Below the pieces are notes generated by a model. That model was not told the origin of the DNA. It was given only the letters and a program-made list of their open reading frames with translations, and did no database searches. 64,000 bases of DNA, taken from NCBI RefSeq assembly GCF_017355965.1, contig NZ_JAFIQW010000001.1:248001-312000 (forward strand), read 5' to 3'. This DNA is from Desertivibrio insolitus (GTDB taxonomy: Bacteria > Actinomycetota > Actinomycetes > Actinomycetales > Microbacteriaceae). How positions within the stretch are numbered: the first letter of the stretch is position 1; each line of letters opens with the position of its first letter. Of the stretch, positions 8,463 to 19,847 are shown in pieces. The translations under genes were made by a program, and so were the position numbers.

Positions 8463-10187
8463 TCAGCTCGCCAGCAGCGAGGCCCCGGGGATCGCCTCGA
8501 GGAGGTCCCGGGTGTACTGCTCGCGGGGGTTGTCGAACACCTCGTCGGTCGCGGCCTGCTCGACGATGCGGCCCTTCTGCATGACGCACACGTTGTCGGC
8601 GATCACGCGCACCACCGCGAGGTCGTGCGTGATGAAGAGGTAGGTGAGCCCCAGCTCCTCCTGCAGCTCGGCCAGCAGCGAGAGGATCTGCGCCTGCACG
8701 AGCACGTCGAGCGCCGACACGGCCTCGTCGAGCACGACGATCTCCGGCTTGAGCGCGAGGGCGCGCGCGATCGCGATGCGCTGGCGCTGACCGCCCGAGA
8801 GCTCGTTCGGGTAGCGGCCCGCGAGCACGCGCGGCAGGGCCACCTGGTCGAGCAGCTCGAGGACGCGCTGGCGCCGCGAGGCGCGGTCGCCGACGCCGTG
8901 CACCGTGAGGGGTTCGGCGATGATGCTGCCGATGCTCATCAGCGGGTCGAGCGAACCGTACGGGTCCTGGAACACCGGCTGCATCCGGCGGCGGAGCTCG
9001 AAGCGGGCACGGCCGGTGAGGGCGTCGGTGCGGCGTCCGTCGATCGTGATCGCGCCCGACGTCGGCGTCTCGAGTCCGAGCAGCAGCTTCGCGACCGTGC
9101 TCTTGCCCGAGCCCGACTCGCCGACGAGCGCCGTGGTGGTGCCCTTGGGGATCGAGAACGAGACCTTGTCGACGGCGGTGAACTCGGTGGAGCGGAAGCC
9201 GCCCTGCCGGATCTTGAACACCTTCGTCAGCTCGTCGACGACGATCGCGTCGCCGGCCTCGCGGCGCGCGTCCTCGTGCTGAAGCCGGTGCTCGGCCGCC
9301 GACGCGAGGTCGAGCTGCTCGACCTCGAGGGCCGCCTGCTGCTCGCCGCTCGCGACGGGCGCGACCTCGCCGGCGCCGGACGCCTGGATGCGGCGGGAGG
9401 CGAGGCTCGGCGCTGCGGCGATGAGGCGCTGGGTGTAAGGATGACGCGGGTTGCGCAGGATCTCGAGCGACGGCCCTGCCTCGACGATGCGGCCCTTGTA
9501 CATCACGATGAGCTTCGACGCACGCTCGGCGGCGAGGCCGAGATCGTGCGTGATGAACATTAGCGCGGTGCCCGAGTTCTCGGTGAGCGAGTCGAGGTGG
9601 TCGAGGATGCGCCGCTGCACGGTCACGTCGAGCGCGGACGTCGGCTCGTCGGCGATGAGCAGCGACGGGTTGGCCGCGAGCCCCATGCCGATGAGGACGC
9701 GCTGGCGCATACCGCCCGAGAACTGGTGCGGGTACTGGTGGAAACGCTGCTCGGCACCCGGGAGCCCGGCCTGCTGCAGCACCTCGATCGACTTGGCCTT
9801 CGCCCCGGCACGGTCGGTCGCGAGGCCGTTGGCGCGCACGGTCTCGCGCACCTGGAAGCCGACGCTCCAAACCGGGTCGAGGTTCGACATCGGATCCTGG
9901 GGCACGAAGCCGATGCGCTTGCCGCGCACCTCCTCGAGCTCGGCCGTCGACGCCTTCGCGAGGTCCTTGCCCTCGAACAGCACCTTGCCGCCGAGGATCT
10001 CGCCGCCGCCGGGGAGCAGATTGATGATCGCCGCGGCCGTGGTCGACTTGCCGGAGCCGGACTCCCCCACGATCGCGACGGACTCGCCGCGGTCGATGGT
10101 GAAGGAGACGCCGTTCAGCGCCTTGACGACGCCGTTGCCGGTGCGGAAGCCGACCTCCAGGTCGACGACTTCGAGGAGCCTGGTCAT
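8463..10187 (-). CDS. Peptide ABC transporter, fused two-domain ATPase, second Opp operon
   Basis: 574-residue chain with two nucleotide-binding domains. Domain 1 has GESGSGKST, FSGGMRQRVLIG and LLIADEPTSALD, and ends with HPYTQRLIAAAP. A linker of about 50 residues rich in Ala and Glu follows. Domain 2 has a second GESGSGKST, LSGGQRQRIAIA and IVVLDEAVSALD, so the usual Pro after the Walker B Glu is Ala. The ATG at 10187 overlaps the permease stop by four bases (ATGA). It is the last gene of its operon and is followed by a clear terminator. Unlike the first operon, it is contiguous with its permeases. Confidence 0.94.
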   Translation of the reverse strand: MTRLLEVVDLEVGFRTGNGVVKALNGVSFTIDRGESVAIVGESGSGKSTTAAAIINLLPGGGEILGGKVLFEGKDLAKASTAELEEVRGKRIGFVPQDPMSNLDPVWSVGFQVRETVRANGLATDRAGAKAKSIEVLQQAGLPGAEQRFHQYPHQFSGGMRQRVLIGMGLAANPSLLIADEPTSALDVTVQRRILDHLDSLTENSGTALMFITHDLGLAAERASKLIVMYKGRIVEAGPSLEILRNPRHPYTQRLIAAAPSLASRRIQASGAGEVAPVASGEQQAALEVEQLDLASAAEHRLQHEDARREAGDAIVVDELTKVFKIRQGGFRSTEFTAVDKVSFSIPKGTTTALVGESGSGKSTVAKLLLGLETPTSGAITIDGRRTDALTGRARFELRRRMQPVFQDPYGSLDPLMSIGSIIAEPLTVHGVGDRASRRQRVLELLDQVALPRVLAGRYPNELSGGQRQRIAIARALALKPEIVVLDEAVSALDVLVQAQILSLLAELQEELGLTYLFITHDLAVVRVIADNVCVMQKGRIVEQAATDEVFDNPREQYTRDLLEAIPGASLLAS

Positions 10188-11146
10188 CGGCGCGCCCTCG
10201 CTCTCGGGTCGAGGGCGTTGCGGAGAGCCTCGCCCATGAGGATGAAGGACAGGACCGTGACGATCAGCGCGAGCGACGGCCAGATGAGCGGCATCGGCTC
10301 GGTGCGCAGGGTCGCCTGGGCCTGGCTGATGTCGTTGCCCCACGACATGATCGAGTTGGGCAGGCCGACCCCGAGGAACGACAGGGTCGCCTCGGCCGTG
10401 ATCGCGGCCGCGAGGGAGATCGTCGAGATCACGATGACCGGCGCGATGGCGTTCGGCAGCACGTGGCGGAGCAGGATGCGGAACCGGCTGAGACCGAGCG
10501 CGATCGACGCCATCACGAAGTCGGCGTTCTTCACCCGCATCACCTCCGCGCGCATGACGCGGGCGGTGGACGGCCAGGCGAAGAGGCCGATGGCGAGCGA
10601 GATCACGAAGATGTTCCGGTGCGCCGAGAGCACCGACATGATGACGACGGCCGCGAGGATGTAGGGGATCGAGAAGAAGATGTCGCCGGCGCGCGAAAGC
10701 ACCGCGTCGACCACTCCCCCGTAGTACCCGGCGAGCGAGCCGAACAGGATCCCGAGCACGCTCGTCAGGAGCACGACGATCAGGCCGACCGACAGCGACG
10801 TGCCCGTGCCGGTGACGATGCGCGCGTAGACGTCGCAGCCCTGGCGGGTGTAGCCGAGCACGTGACCGGCCTCGGGACCGGCGTTGCTCTTGGCGATGTC
10901 GCAGAAGCGGGGGTCGACCGAGGTGAACAGCCCCGGGAACAGCGCGACGACGGTGATGAACAGGATCAGCACGCCGGAGACCCAGAAGACCGGACGGCGG
11001 CGCAGGTCGCGCCAGGCGTCGATCCAGAGGTTGCTCCGCCGCTCGTCGAGCTTGACGGAGTCGATCTGCACGACGGCCTCGTCTGCGAAGTCGGAGACGT
11101 AGTGCGGGGCGTCGCTCGCCCGGCCGGTGCTCAGGTCACTTCGCAT
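10184..11146 (-). CDS. Peptide ABC transporter permease, DppC type, second Opp operon
   Basis: Membrane permease of 320 residues. The N-terminal region (about 50 residues) is hydrophilic, then comes the first helix (VSGVLILFITVVALFPG). The usual GTD.xGRD loop is altered to GYTRQGCDVYARIVTG, with two Cys in the extracytoplasmic segment (CDIAKSN, QGCDVY) that could form a disulfide. The EAA loop is FVMASIALGLSRFRILLRHVLPN. The gene overlaps the preceding DppB gene by 11 bases and the following ATPase gene by 4. Confidence 0.93.
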   Translation of the reverse strand: MRSDLSTGRASDAPHYVSDFADEAVVQIDSVKLDERRSNLWIDAWRDLRRRPVFWVSGVLILFITVVALFPGLFTSVDPRFCDIAKSNAGPEAGHVLGYTRQGCDVYARIVTGTGTSLSVGLIVVLLTSVLGILFGSLAGYYGGVVDAVLSRAGDIFFSIPYILAAVVIMSVLSAHRNIFVISLAIGLFAWPSTARVMRAEVMRVKNADFVMASIALGLSRFRILLRHVLPNAIAPVIVISTISLAAAITAEATLSFLGVGLPNSIMSWGNDISQAQATLRTEPMPLIWPSLALIVTVLSFILMGEALRNALDPRARARR

Positions 11147-12065
11147 AGCGGATCCTCGGGTCGAGCGCGGCGTACAGAAGGTCGATCACGATGTTCACGA
11201 TCAGGTAGATGAGCACCATCACGGTCACGAACGAGACGACGGTCGGTCGCTCTCCGCGGATGATGGCCTGGTAGAGGGTGTTGCCGACGCCGGGCACGTT
11301 GAAGATGCCCTCGGTGACGGTGGCGCCGACGATCAGCAGACCGAAGTCGGAGCCGAACTGCGTCGTCACGGGGATCAGCGAGTTGCGCAGGATGTGCACG
11401 GGCACGACACGACGGCGCGAGAGGCCCTTGCTGTAGGCGGTGCGCACGAAGTCGGAGCGCGAGGTCTCCATGACCGACGTGCGGGCCAGGCGGATCGGGG
11501 TGGCGATCACGAAGAGCGCGAGCACGATGCCGGGCAGCAGCATGTTGCCGATCGAGGTGTTCGCCCCGACGGTGGGGCTGAACCAGCCGAGCTGCACCGC
11601 GAAGAAGAACTGGGCGATGAAGCAGAGCACGAAGATCGGCATCGAGATCAGCAGCAGGCTGAAGCCGAGGCTGAAGTAGTCGACGATCCCGCCGGGACGC
11701 AGTCCGCTGATGAGGCCCAGCGCGAGGGCGACGACGATCTCGATGACGATCGCGATCGCGGCCAGCTGCAGCGTGACCGGGAAGGTGCGGGCGAGGATCT
11801 CGTTGACCGACTGACCGGAGAACGACAGGCCGAAGTTCCCCTGCAGCACGTTGCCCAGGTAGTTGAGGTACTGGACGATGAACGGCTGGTTGAACTGGTA
11901 CTGCTCCTCGAGACGCTCGAGGAGCGCCGGGTTCGGCGCGCGGTCCCCGAAGAGGCCGAGGATCGGATTCCCCGGCATGGCGAAGACCATGAAGTAGATG
12001 AGGAAGGTCGTGCCGATCAGGACCGGGATGGCCTGGAGGATCCGGCGGACCAGGTAGTAGAGCAC
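11136..12065 (-). CDS. Peptide ABC transporter permease, DppB type, second Opp operon
   Basis: Membrane permease of 309 residues, the ordinary length for DppB. It starts MLYYLVRRILQAIPVLIG, has the EAA loop FVRTAYSKGLSRRRVVPVHILRN, and ends DLLYAALDPRIRYAK. It lies 115 bases after the binding-protein gene, with a strong hairpin between, and overlaps the DppC gene. Comparison with the 509-residue permease of the first operon shows exactly where that protein carries its insertion. Confidence 0.94.
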   Translation of the reverse strand: MLYYLVRRILQAIPVLIGTTFLIYFMVFAMPGNPILGLFGDRAPNPALLERLEEQYQFNQPFIVQYLNYLGNVLQGNFGLSFSGQSVNEILARTFPVTLQLAAIAIVIEIVVALALGLISGLRPGGIVDYFSLGFSLLLISMPIFVLCFIAQFFFAVQLGWFSPTVGANTSIGNMLLPGIVLALFVIATPIRLARTSVMETSRSDFVRTAYSKGLSRRRVVPVHILRNSLIPVTTQFGSDFGLLIVGATVTEGIFNVPGVGNTLYQAIIRGERPTVVSFVTVMVLIYLIVNIVIDLLYAALDPRIRYAK

Positions 12066-12131
12066 AGGTGGTCAGGGCTTTCCGGGGGCGGGGCGTCGTG
12101 GGCCCGTGTCCCCGTCGGAACGGATGGAACT

Positions 12132-12174
12132 CACGGGAAGCGGGGGCGGCGTGGTGCGCCGCCCCCGCCCCGTG
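12132..12174 (-). terminator. Intercistronic hairpin of the second Opp operon
   Basis: Perfect 12-base stem (12140-12151 with 12157-12168) with a 5-base loop, extended by a further 6 pairs (12132-12137 with 12169-12174) after a two-base bulge. It lies just past the binding-protein stop, matching the hairpin at 6342-6373 in the sister operon. Confidence 0.75.
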
Positions 12175-12180
12175 GCGAGA

Positions 12181-13821
12181 TCAGGACTTGGTGATCTCGT
12201 AGTAGAGCGGCACCGAGTGCCAGTCGAACTCGACGTTGTCGACACCCTCGCCGTAGCCGCCGGTGACGTTGGCGTACCAGAGCGGGATCGCGGGGAGGTC
12301 CTCGAGGAGGATCTCCTGCGCCTGCTGGTAGAGCTCGTTCGCCGCGTCGGCGTCGGTGGTGACGGCGCCCTCGTTGATCAGCGCGTCGAACTCGGGGTTC
12401 GAGTAGCCGCCGTCGTTCGAGGAGGCGTTGGTCGCGTAGAGCGGTCCGAGGAAGTTGAACAGACCCGGGTAGTCGGCCTGCCAACCGGTGCGGAAGCCGG
12501 CGGTGGTCAGCGTCTTGTCGACGATGGCCGAGCGCGACTCGGCGAACGTCGGCAGCGGGTTGCCGGAGGCGTCGATGCCGAGCGTGTTCTTGATGCTGTT
12601 CGCGACGGCGTCGACCCAGGCCTGGTGGCCTCCGTCGGCGTTGTACGTGATCTGGAAGGTGCCCGACCACGGGGAGATCGCGTCGGCCTCGGCCCACAGG
12701 CGCTTGGCCTCGTCGGCGTCGAACTGCAGCACCTCGGCGCCCTCGAGGCTGTCGGTCCAGCCGTCGATGGTGGGCGACGTGAAGTCGGATGCCGGGGTGC
12801 GCGTGCCCTCGAAGATCACGTCGGTGATCTGCTCGCGGTCGATGGCCATCGACAGCGCCTGGCGGCGGAGCTTGCCCTCCTCGCCGAGGAAGTGCTCGAA
12901 GGCGCTCGGGTCGGCCCAGCCCTCGGCGACCGAGGGAATGGTGAACGACTGGAACACGGCGGCGGGCTGGTTCACGGCCCGGTCACCGAGGTCCGACTCG
13001 AAGGTGCCGAAGTTGGCATCCGGGATCGCGTCGAGCACGTCGAGGTTGCCGGCCAGCAGGTCGGCGTAGGCCGCGTCCTGCGTGGCGTAGAAGACGATCG
13101 AGAGACCGTCGTTCTGCGGCTCGCGGCCACCTGTGTAGTCAGGGTTGGTCGCGAGGTCGATCTTGACGTCGTGCTGCCACGCGCCCTCGCCCGAGAGCAT
13201 GTACGGGCCGTTGCCGATGGGGTTCTCACCGAAGGCGGTCATGTCCTCGAAGGCCACGTCCGGCAGCGGGTAGAACGCCGAGTAGCCGAGGCGCAGCGGG
13301 AAGTCCGAGCGCGGGGCGTTGAGCGTGACGGTGAAGGTGTAGTCGTCGACCTTCGCGAGACCGGTCAGCGGGCTGTCGGTCTCGTAGCTGAAGCCCTGGA
13401 TGTCCTCGAAGAAGTACGAGTTCAGCTGGCCGTTGCTGAGCAGAGCGCCGTACTGCCAGGCGTTGATGAACGAGTCGGCGTCGACGGGCTCACCGTTGGT
13501 GAACTCGTGACCCTCGGCGATCGTGATCGTGAACGTCTGGTTGTCCTCGGTCTCGATCGACTCGGCCATGTCGTTGACGGGCGAGCCGTCGGCCTCGTAG
13601 TAGACGAGACCGGCGAAGATCGCGTCGAGGATCTTGCCACCCCCGACCTCGTTGGTGTTGGTCGGGATCAGCGGGTTCTGGGGCTCAGAACCGTTCGCGG
13701 TGATGACCCCGGAACCGCCGGAGCTCCCCTGCTCGCCGCCGCCCGCGGTGCAGCCGGTGAGCACGAGTGCCCCGGCCGTGGCGAGCGCAGCGAGGCCGAG
13801 CCCGATGCGTCCATTTCGCAC
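12181..13821 (-). CDS. Peptide-binding lipoprotein of ABC transporter (SBP family 5), second Opp operon
   Basis: Receptor of 546 residues. The GTG at 13821 follows GAGGAG by 6 bases and gives a lipoprotein signal ending LTGC (Cys24). A Gly/Ser-rich spacer is followed by the SBP_bac_5 fold, with FTNGEPVDADSFINAWQYG near 110 and RRQALSMAIDREQITDVIFEG in the middle. It differs clearly from the receptor at 6406, so the two systems probably take different peptides. First gene of its operon. Confidence 0.93.
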   Translation of the reverse strand: MRNGRIGLGLAALATAGALVLTGCTAGGGEQGSSGGSGVITANGSEPQNPLIPTNTNEVGGGKILDAIFAGLVYYEADGSPVNDMAESIETEDNQTFTITIAEGHEFTNGEPVDADSFINAWQYGALLSNGQLNSYFFEDIQGFSYETDSPLTGLAKVDDYTFTVTLNAPRSDFPLRLGYSAFYPLPDVAFEDMTAFGENPIGNGPYMLSGEGAWQHDVKIDLATNPDYTGGREPQNDGLSIVFYATQDAAYADLLAGNLDVLDAIPDANFGTFESDLGDRAVNQPAAVFQSFTIPSVAEGWADPSAFEHFLGEEGKLRRQALSMAIDREQITDVIFEGTRTPASDFTSPTIDGWTDSLEGAEVLQFDADEAKRLWAEADAISPWSGTFQITYNADGGHQAWVDAVANSIKNTLGIDASGNPLPTFAESRSAIVDKTLTTAGFRTGWQADYPGLFNFLGPLYATNASSNDGGYSNPEFDALINEGAVTTDADAANELYQQAQEILLEDLPAIPLWYANVTGGYGEGVDNVEFDWHSVPLYYEITKS

Positions 13822-13888
13822 GAATTTCTCCTCTGTGATGACAGAACGTGGCGCGCGGGATGTGTGATCCCGACGAACGCCGCGGACA

Positions 13889-13921
13889 ACCATAAGAGAA
13901 CGCATCAGATTCTGCAGAATC
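13889..13921 (-). promoter_or_regulatory. Promoter and operator-like palindrome of the second Opp operon
   Basis: TATGGT -10 box (reverse strand, 13894-13889), the same hexamer as in the first Opp operon. Where the -35 should be lies a perfect 14-base palindrome, GATTCTGCAGAATC (13908-13921), and no good -35 hexamer. A regulator bound there could block or replace -35 contacts. Confidence 0.55.
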
Positions 13922-14016
13922 GGCAAACACGCGCGCGGTGCATAACAGGAGATGTAGCCAGGAGCAAATCGAGCGCCCCGGCCGGGCGCGTCTCGGCGCT
14001 CCCCGGCGAGCTCCGG

Positions 14017-14022
14017 CATACT
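14017..14022 (+). promoter_or_regulatory. -10 box for a leaderless start at 14029
   Basis: CATACT ends 6 bases before the GTG at 14029. No ribosome site is present, so transcription probably starts on the start codon. Confidence 0.5.
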
Positions 14023-14028
14023 TTCCCG

Positions 14029-14568
14029 GTGCATCAGGCGAGGTCGTTCCGCGCGGGCAGCGCTCGAACTCAGGCCCTCGTCGTCGCGATCGGCGCAGCG
14101 ATAGTACTCGTGCTGCTCGCCCTGAGTGGCGATGCGTACCTGCTGCTGCACGCCGGCCCGCCGGTGCTGCTCGTCGCCGCGGGCATCTGGGCCGCGTTCT
14201 GGCTGCCGTCGCTCGAGGCCGACGAAGACGGGGTCGTCGTCCGCAACCCGCTGCGCACGCACCGGATGCCGTGGAGTGCCGTGACCGGCGTAGTCGTCGA
14301 CTGGCAGCTCGCCGTTCTCGCGGGCTCGCGCAAGGTCACGGTGTGGGCCCTTCCCCGCGAGGCCCGGCCGGTCCGCTCCTACATGCGGGCGGGCGAGGAC
14401 GTCACCGCGACCTCCGCGACCGCCGTCGCCGCTCGGCTGATCACCGAGGAGCTCGAGTCCCGGCGCGGAGAGCCGACGTCGGGTGAGGTGCGGACTCGGT
14501 GGAACGTGGTGGTCGTGCTCGTGCTCGCGGCGCTCGCCGTGGCATCCGTCGTGAGCCTGTTCACGTGA
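14029..14568 (+). CDS. PH-domain-like membrane protein, paralogue of the gene at 3074
   Basis: 179-residue protein. The order is two N-terminal hydrophobic helices, a PH-like module with RNPLRTHRMPWSAVTGV, and a C-terminal helix after TRWNVVV. It aligns along its whole length with the protein at 3074-3688. A much longer open frame runs upstream, but it lies antisense to the binding-protein gene and looks like a shadow; the GTG at 14029 with a -10 box just upstream decides the start. It is divergent from the second Opp operon and overlaps the next gene by four bases (GTGA). Function unknown. Confidence 0.82.
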   Translation: MHQARSFRAGSARTQALVVAIGAAIVLVLLALSGDAYLLLHAGPPVLLVAAGIWAAFWLPSLEADEDGVVVRNPLRTHRMPWSAVTGVVVDWQLAVLAGSRKVTVWALPREARPVRSYMRAGEDVTATSATAVAARLITEELESRRGEPTSGEVRTRWNVVVVLVLAALAVASVVSLFT

Positions 14569-15341
14569 GCGCCGTGGAGACGCAGTCGCGGCAGCGCCTC
14601 GCATGGGAGGTCGGCATCGTGCTCGCGCTCTCGTTCGGGCTGAGCGCGCTGTACTCGATCGTCTCGATCATCGACCGGCTGACCCGCGAGGTGCGGCTGT
14701 CGCAGCAGACATCCGCCCTGAACCAGCCGCTGTCCGACCGGCAGTGGCTCGACCTGACCTACCAGCTGCTCAGCGTCTTCGCCGATCTCGCGCCGGTCGC
14801 GCTCGTGTGCTGGCTCGCTTGGTCGAGTACCCGCCCGCACCTCGGCGCACTCGGCGTGGACTTCTCCCGGGCCGGACGGGACTCGCTGCGCGGCGTCGCG
14901 CTCGTCGCGATCATCGGCATTCCGGGGCTCGGGCTGTACTTCGCCGGGCGCGCGCTCGACCTCACGACGACCGTCGTGCCGGCACCGCTCGACCAGTACT
15001 GGTGGACCGTCCCCGTGCTCCTGCTTTCCGCCGCCCGGGCGGGCATCAGCGAGGAGCTCATCGTCGTCGGCTACCTCTTCGACCGGCTGCGCCGCCTCGG
15101 CTGGTCGACCTGGACGATCATCGTCTCCACGTCGCTGCTGCGCGGCGGGTACCACCTGTACCAGGGCATCGGCGCCTTCGTCGGCAACGTCGCGATGGGC
15201 CTGCTGTTCGGTTGGCTCTACTCGCGCTGGGGCCGGGTCGTCCCGTTCCTGGTCGCGCACATCCTGATCGACGCGCTCGTGTTCGTGGGATACCCGGTGG
15301 TGGCGGGGGCGTTCCCGGCGCTGTTCGGGCTGCCGGAGTAG
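14565..15341 (+). CDS. CPBP-family intramembrane protein (Abi/CAAX protease-like)
   Basis: Polytopic membrane protein of 258 residues. The GTG start at 14565 overlaps the stop of the PH-like gene, so the pair is coupled. CPBP motifs are present in order: EELIVVGYLF (motif 1), RGGYHLYQGIG with the second-motif His, and HILIDALVF with the third. Motif 1 of the family is EExxxR; here the Arg position is Val, which is seen in some actinobacterial members but may change or remove protease activity. Proteins of this family process prenylated proteins or peptides, or serve immunity functions. The substrate here is unknown. Confidence 0.85.
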   Translation: MSAVETQSRQRLAWEVGIVLALSFGLSALYSIVSIIDRLTREVRLSQQTSALNQPLSDRQWLDLTYQLLSVFADLAPVALVCWLAWSSTRPHLGALGVDFSRAGRDSLRGVALVAIIGIPGLGLYFAGRALDLTTTVVPAPLDQYWWTVPVLLLSAARAGISEELIVVGYLFDRLRRLGWSTWTIIVSTSLLRGGYHLYQGIGAFVGNVAMGLLFGWLYSRWGRVVPFLVAHILIDALVFVGYPVVAGAFPALFGLPE

Positions 15342-15445
15342 GCGGGCCCGTCGAATCGTCGGCGTAGATCATGAACGGCGCGGGCGACACGCTGCGTGGT
15401 GCGGCATGGCGCCCGCGCTCGTCATGTTCTGCGCCGGTCGGAGCG

Positions 15446-15502
15446 CGAGTGCGCAGTAACTGCTGGCCCCCACCGCGGCGGTCAGCAGTTACTGCGCACT
15501 CG
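15446..15502. terminator. Bidirectional terminator, 20-base perfect inverted repeat
   Basis: Perfect 20-base arms (15446-15465 with 15483-15502) and a 17-base loop between the convergent CPBP gene and gcvP, 5 bases from the gcvP stop. It probably terminates both. The long perfect arms, lower in GC than their surroundings, also recall a repetitive extragenic palindrome. Confidence 0.7.
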
Positions 15503-15507
15503 GCGTC

Positions 15508-18350
<2,843 letters not shown>

Positions 18351-18354
<4 letters not shown>

Positions 18355-18710
18355 GCGATCAGCTCCTTGTACTGCTCCTCGGTGAGCAGCTCGGGCAGCT
18401 CGGTGAACTCGACCTTGATGAGCCAGCCCTCGCCCTGCGGGTCGGAGTTCACGAGCTCGGGCGTCGACACGACGGCGTCGTTCGACTCGACGACCGTGCC
18501 GTCGACCGGCGCGAACAGCTCGCCGACCGATTTGGTCGACTCGACCTCGCCGACGACGGTGCCGGATGCCACGGCCGAGCCGGCCGCCGGCAGATCGACG
18601 TAGACGATGTCGCCGAGCTGGTCGGCGGCGAACTGGGTGATGCCGACGGTCGCGACCTGGCCGTCGATCGAGACCCACTCGTGGTCCTTGGTGTAGTGGA
18701 GCTCCGCCAT
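18351..18710 (-). CDS. gcvH: Glycine cleavage system H protein
   Basis: Lipoyl carrier of 119 residues that shuttles the methylamine group between GcvP, GcvT and dihydrolipoamide dehydrogenase. The lipoylation lysine is Lys60 in [16 protein letters not shown]. Length is slightly short of the E. coli protein (129), as in many actinobacteria. It starts 3 bases after gcvT and overlaps gcvP. Confidence 0.97.
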
Positions 18711-18713
18711 GGC

Positions 18714-19805
18714 TCAGGCCTTTCGCTTGTAGAAGGGGAGGTCGGTGACGACGGCGGGGATGCGGGACCCGCGCACGTCGAGGAACAGGGGGGTGCCGAG
18801 CGCGGCGACCTCGGGGTCGACGAAGGCCATCGCGATCGGGTGTCCGAGCGTCGGCGACAGGGCGCCGCTCGTGATCTCGCCGACGACGGTGTCACCGGAC
18901 AGTACGGGGTAGCCGACGCGGCCCGCGCGGCGGCCCTCGGCGACGAGGCCCACGAGCACGCGGGAACCGGCGGGCGGCCCGGCCTCGACGGCGGCACGAC
19001 CGACGAAGTCGGCCTCCTTGCCCTTCGGCGGCGCGACGCGGGCGAGCCCGGCCTGCGCGGGCAGCACGTCGAGCGAGAGCTCGTGCCCGTAGAGCGGCAT
19101 GCCCGCCTCGAGGCGCAGGGTGTCGCGCGCGGCGAGCCCGGCGGGCACGAGACCGTGCGGCTGCCCCGCGGCGACGAGCGCCGACCAGAGCGCGGATGCC
19201 TCAGCCGGTGGCACGTACAGCTCGAAGCCGTCCTCGCCGGTGTAGCCGGTCCGGGCGACGAGGGCGCCGTTCACGGCCCGGACGGAGTAGTAGCGGAGGG
19301 CCGCCGCGTCGCCGAAGCCGGCGTCGCCGAGGATCGCCTGCGCGGCGGGACCCTGCACCGCGACGATCGCGGTCCCCTCGGTCTCGTCGGTCAGCGTGGC
19401 GTCCGCGTCGCCGAGCCGCTCCTGCAGGGCGGCCACGACGGCGAAGCGGTTGCCGGCGTTGGCGACGACGTGGAAGAGGGTCTCGTCGAGGCGGTAGACG
19501 ATGAGGTCGTCGATGATCCCGCCGGTCTCGGTGAGGATCAGCGCGTAGCGGGCCGCCCCGGGCAGCATCGCCGAGGCGTTGACGGTGAGCGCGGCGTCGA
19601 GGAACGCGGCGGCGCCCGCTCCCTCGACCCGGAGGTTCGCCATGTGCGAGATGTCGAAGATGCCGGCCTCGGTGCGCACGGCGTGGTGCTCGGCGAGGTC
19701 GGAGGTGTAGCGCACGGGCATCCGCCAGCCGGCGAAGTCGGTGAAGGACGCGCCCGCCGCGACATGGGTGTCGTGGAGCGGGGAGGTGCGGTCGAGATCG
19801 GTCAC
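18714..19805 (-). CDS. gcvT: Aminomethyltransferase, T-protein of the glycine cleavage system
   Basis: Transfers the methylene group from aminomethyl-GcvH to tetrahydrofolate and releases ammonia. It has 363 residues with [22 protein letters not shown] at the N-terminus, FDISHMA, and [10 protein letters not shown] in the folate-binding part. The GTG at 19805 has GGAG upstream. It is first in the operon and lies directly behind the glycine riboswitch. The lipoamide dehydrogenase (L-protein) is not in the window. Confidence 0.96.
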   Translation of the reverse strand: MTDLDRTSPLHDTHVAAGASFTDFAGWRMPVRYTSDLAEHHAVRTEAGIFDISHMANLRVEGAGAAAFLDAALTVNASAMLPGAARYALILTETGGIIDDLIVYRLDETLFHVVANAGNRFAVVAALQERLGDADATLTDETEGTAIVAVQGPAAQAILGDAGFGDAAALRYYSVRAVNGALVARTGYTGEDGFELYVPPAEASALWSALVAAGQPHGLVPAGLAARDTLRLEAGMPLYGHELSLDVLPAQAGLARVAPPKGKEADFVGRAAVEAGPPAGSRVLVGLVAEGRRAGRVGYPVLSGDTVVGEITSGALSPTLGHPIAMAFVDPEVAALGTPLFLDVRGSRIPAVVTDLPFYKRKA

Positions 19806-19847
19806 GAGTTCTCCGGAGCGTGAAGCGTCGGTGGAACTCCCCCTCTG

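Noticed and set aside
12106-14028. Long forward frame leading into the PH-like gene
   Set aside because: It is antisense to the binding-protein gene. Only the part from 14029 matches the paralogue, and a -10 box lies just before that GTG.
14565-15341. Bacteriocin immunity/export cluster built on the CPBP protein and Opp operon
   Set aside because: No precursor peptide, maturation enzyme or dedicated exporter is present; the transporters are importers with binding proteins.
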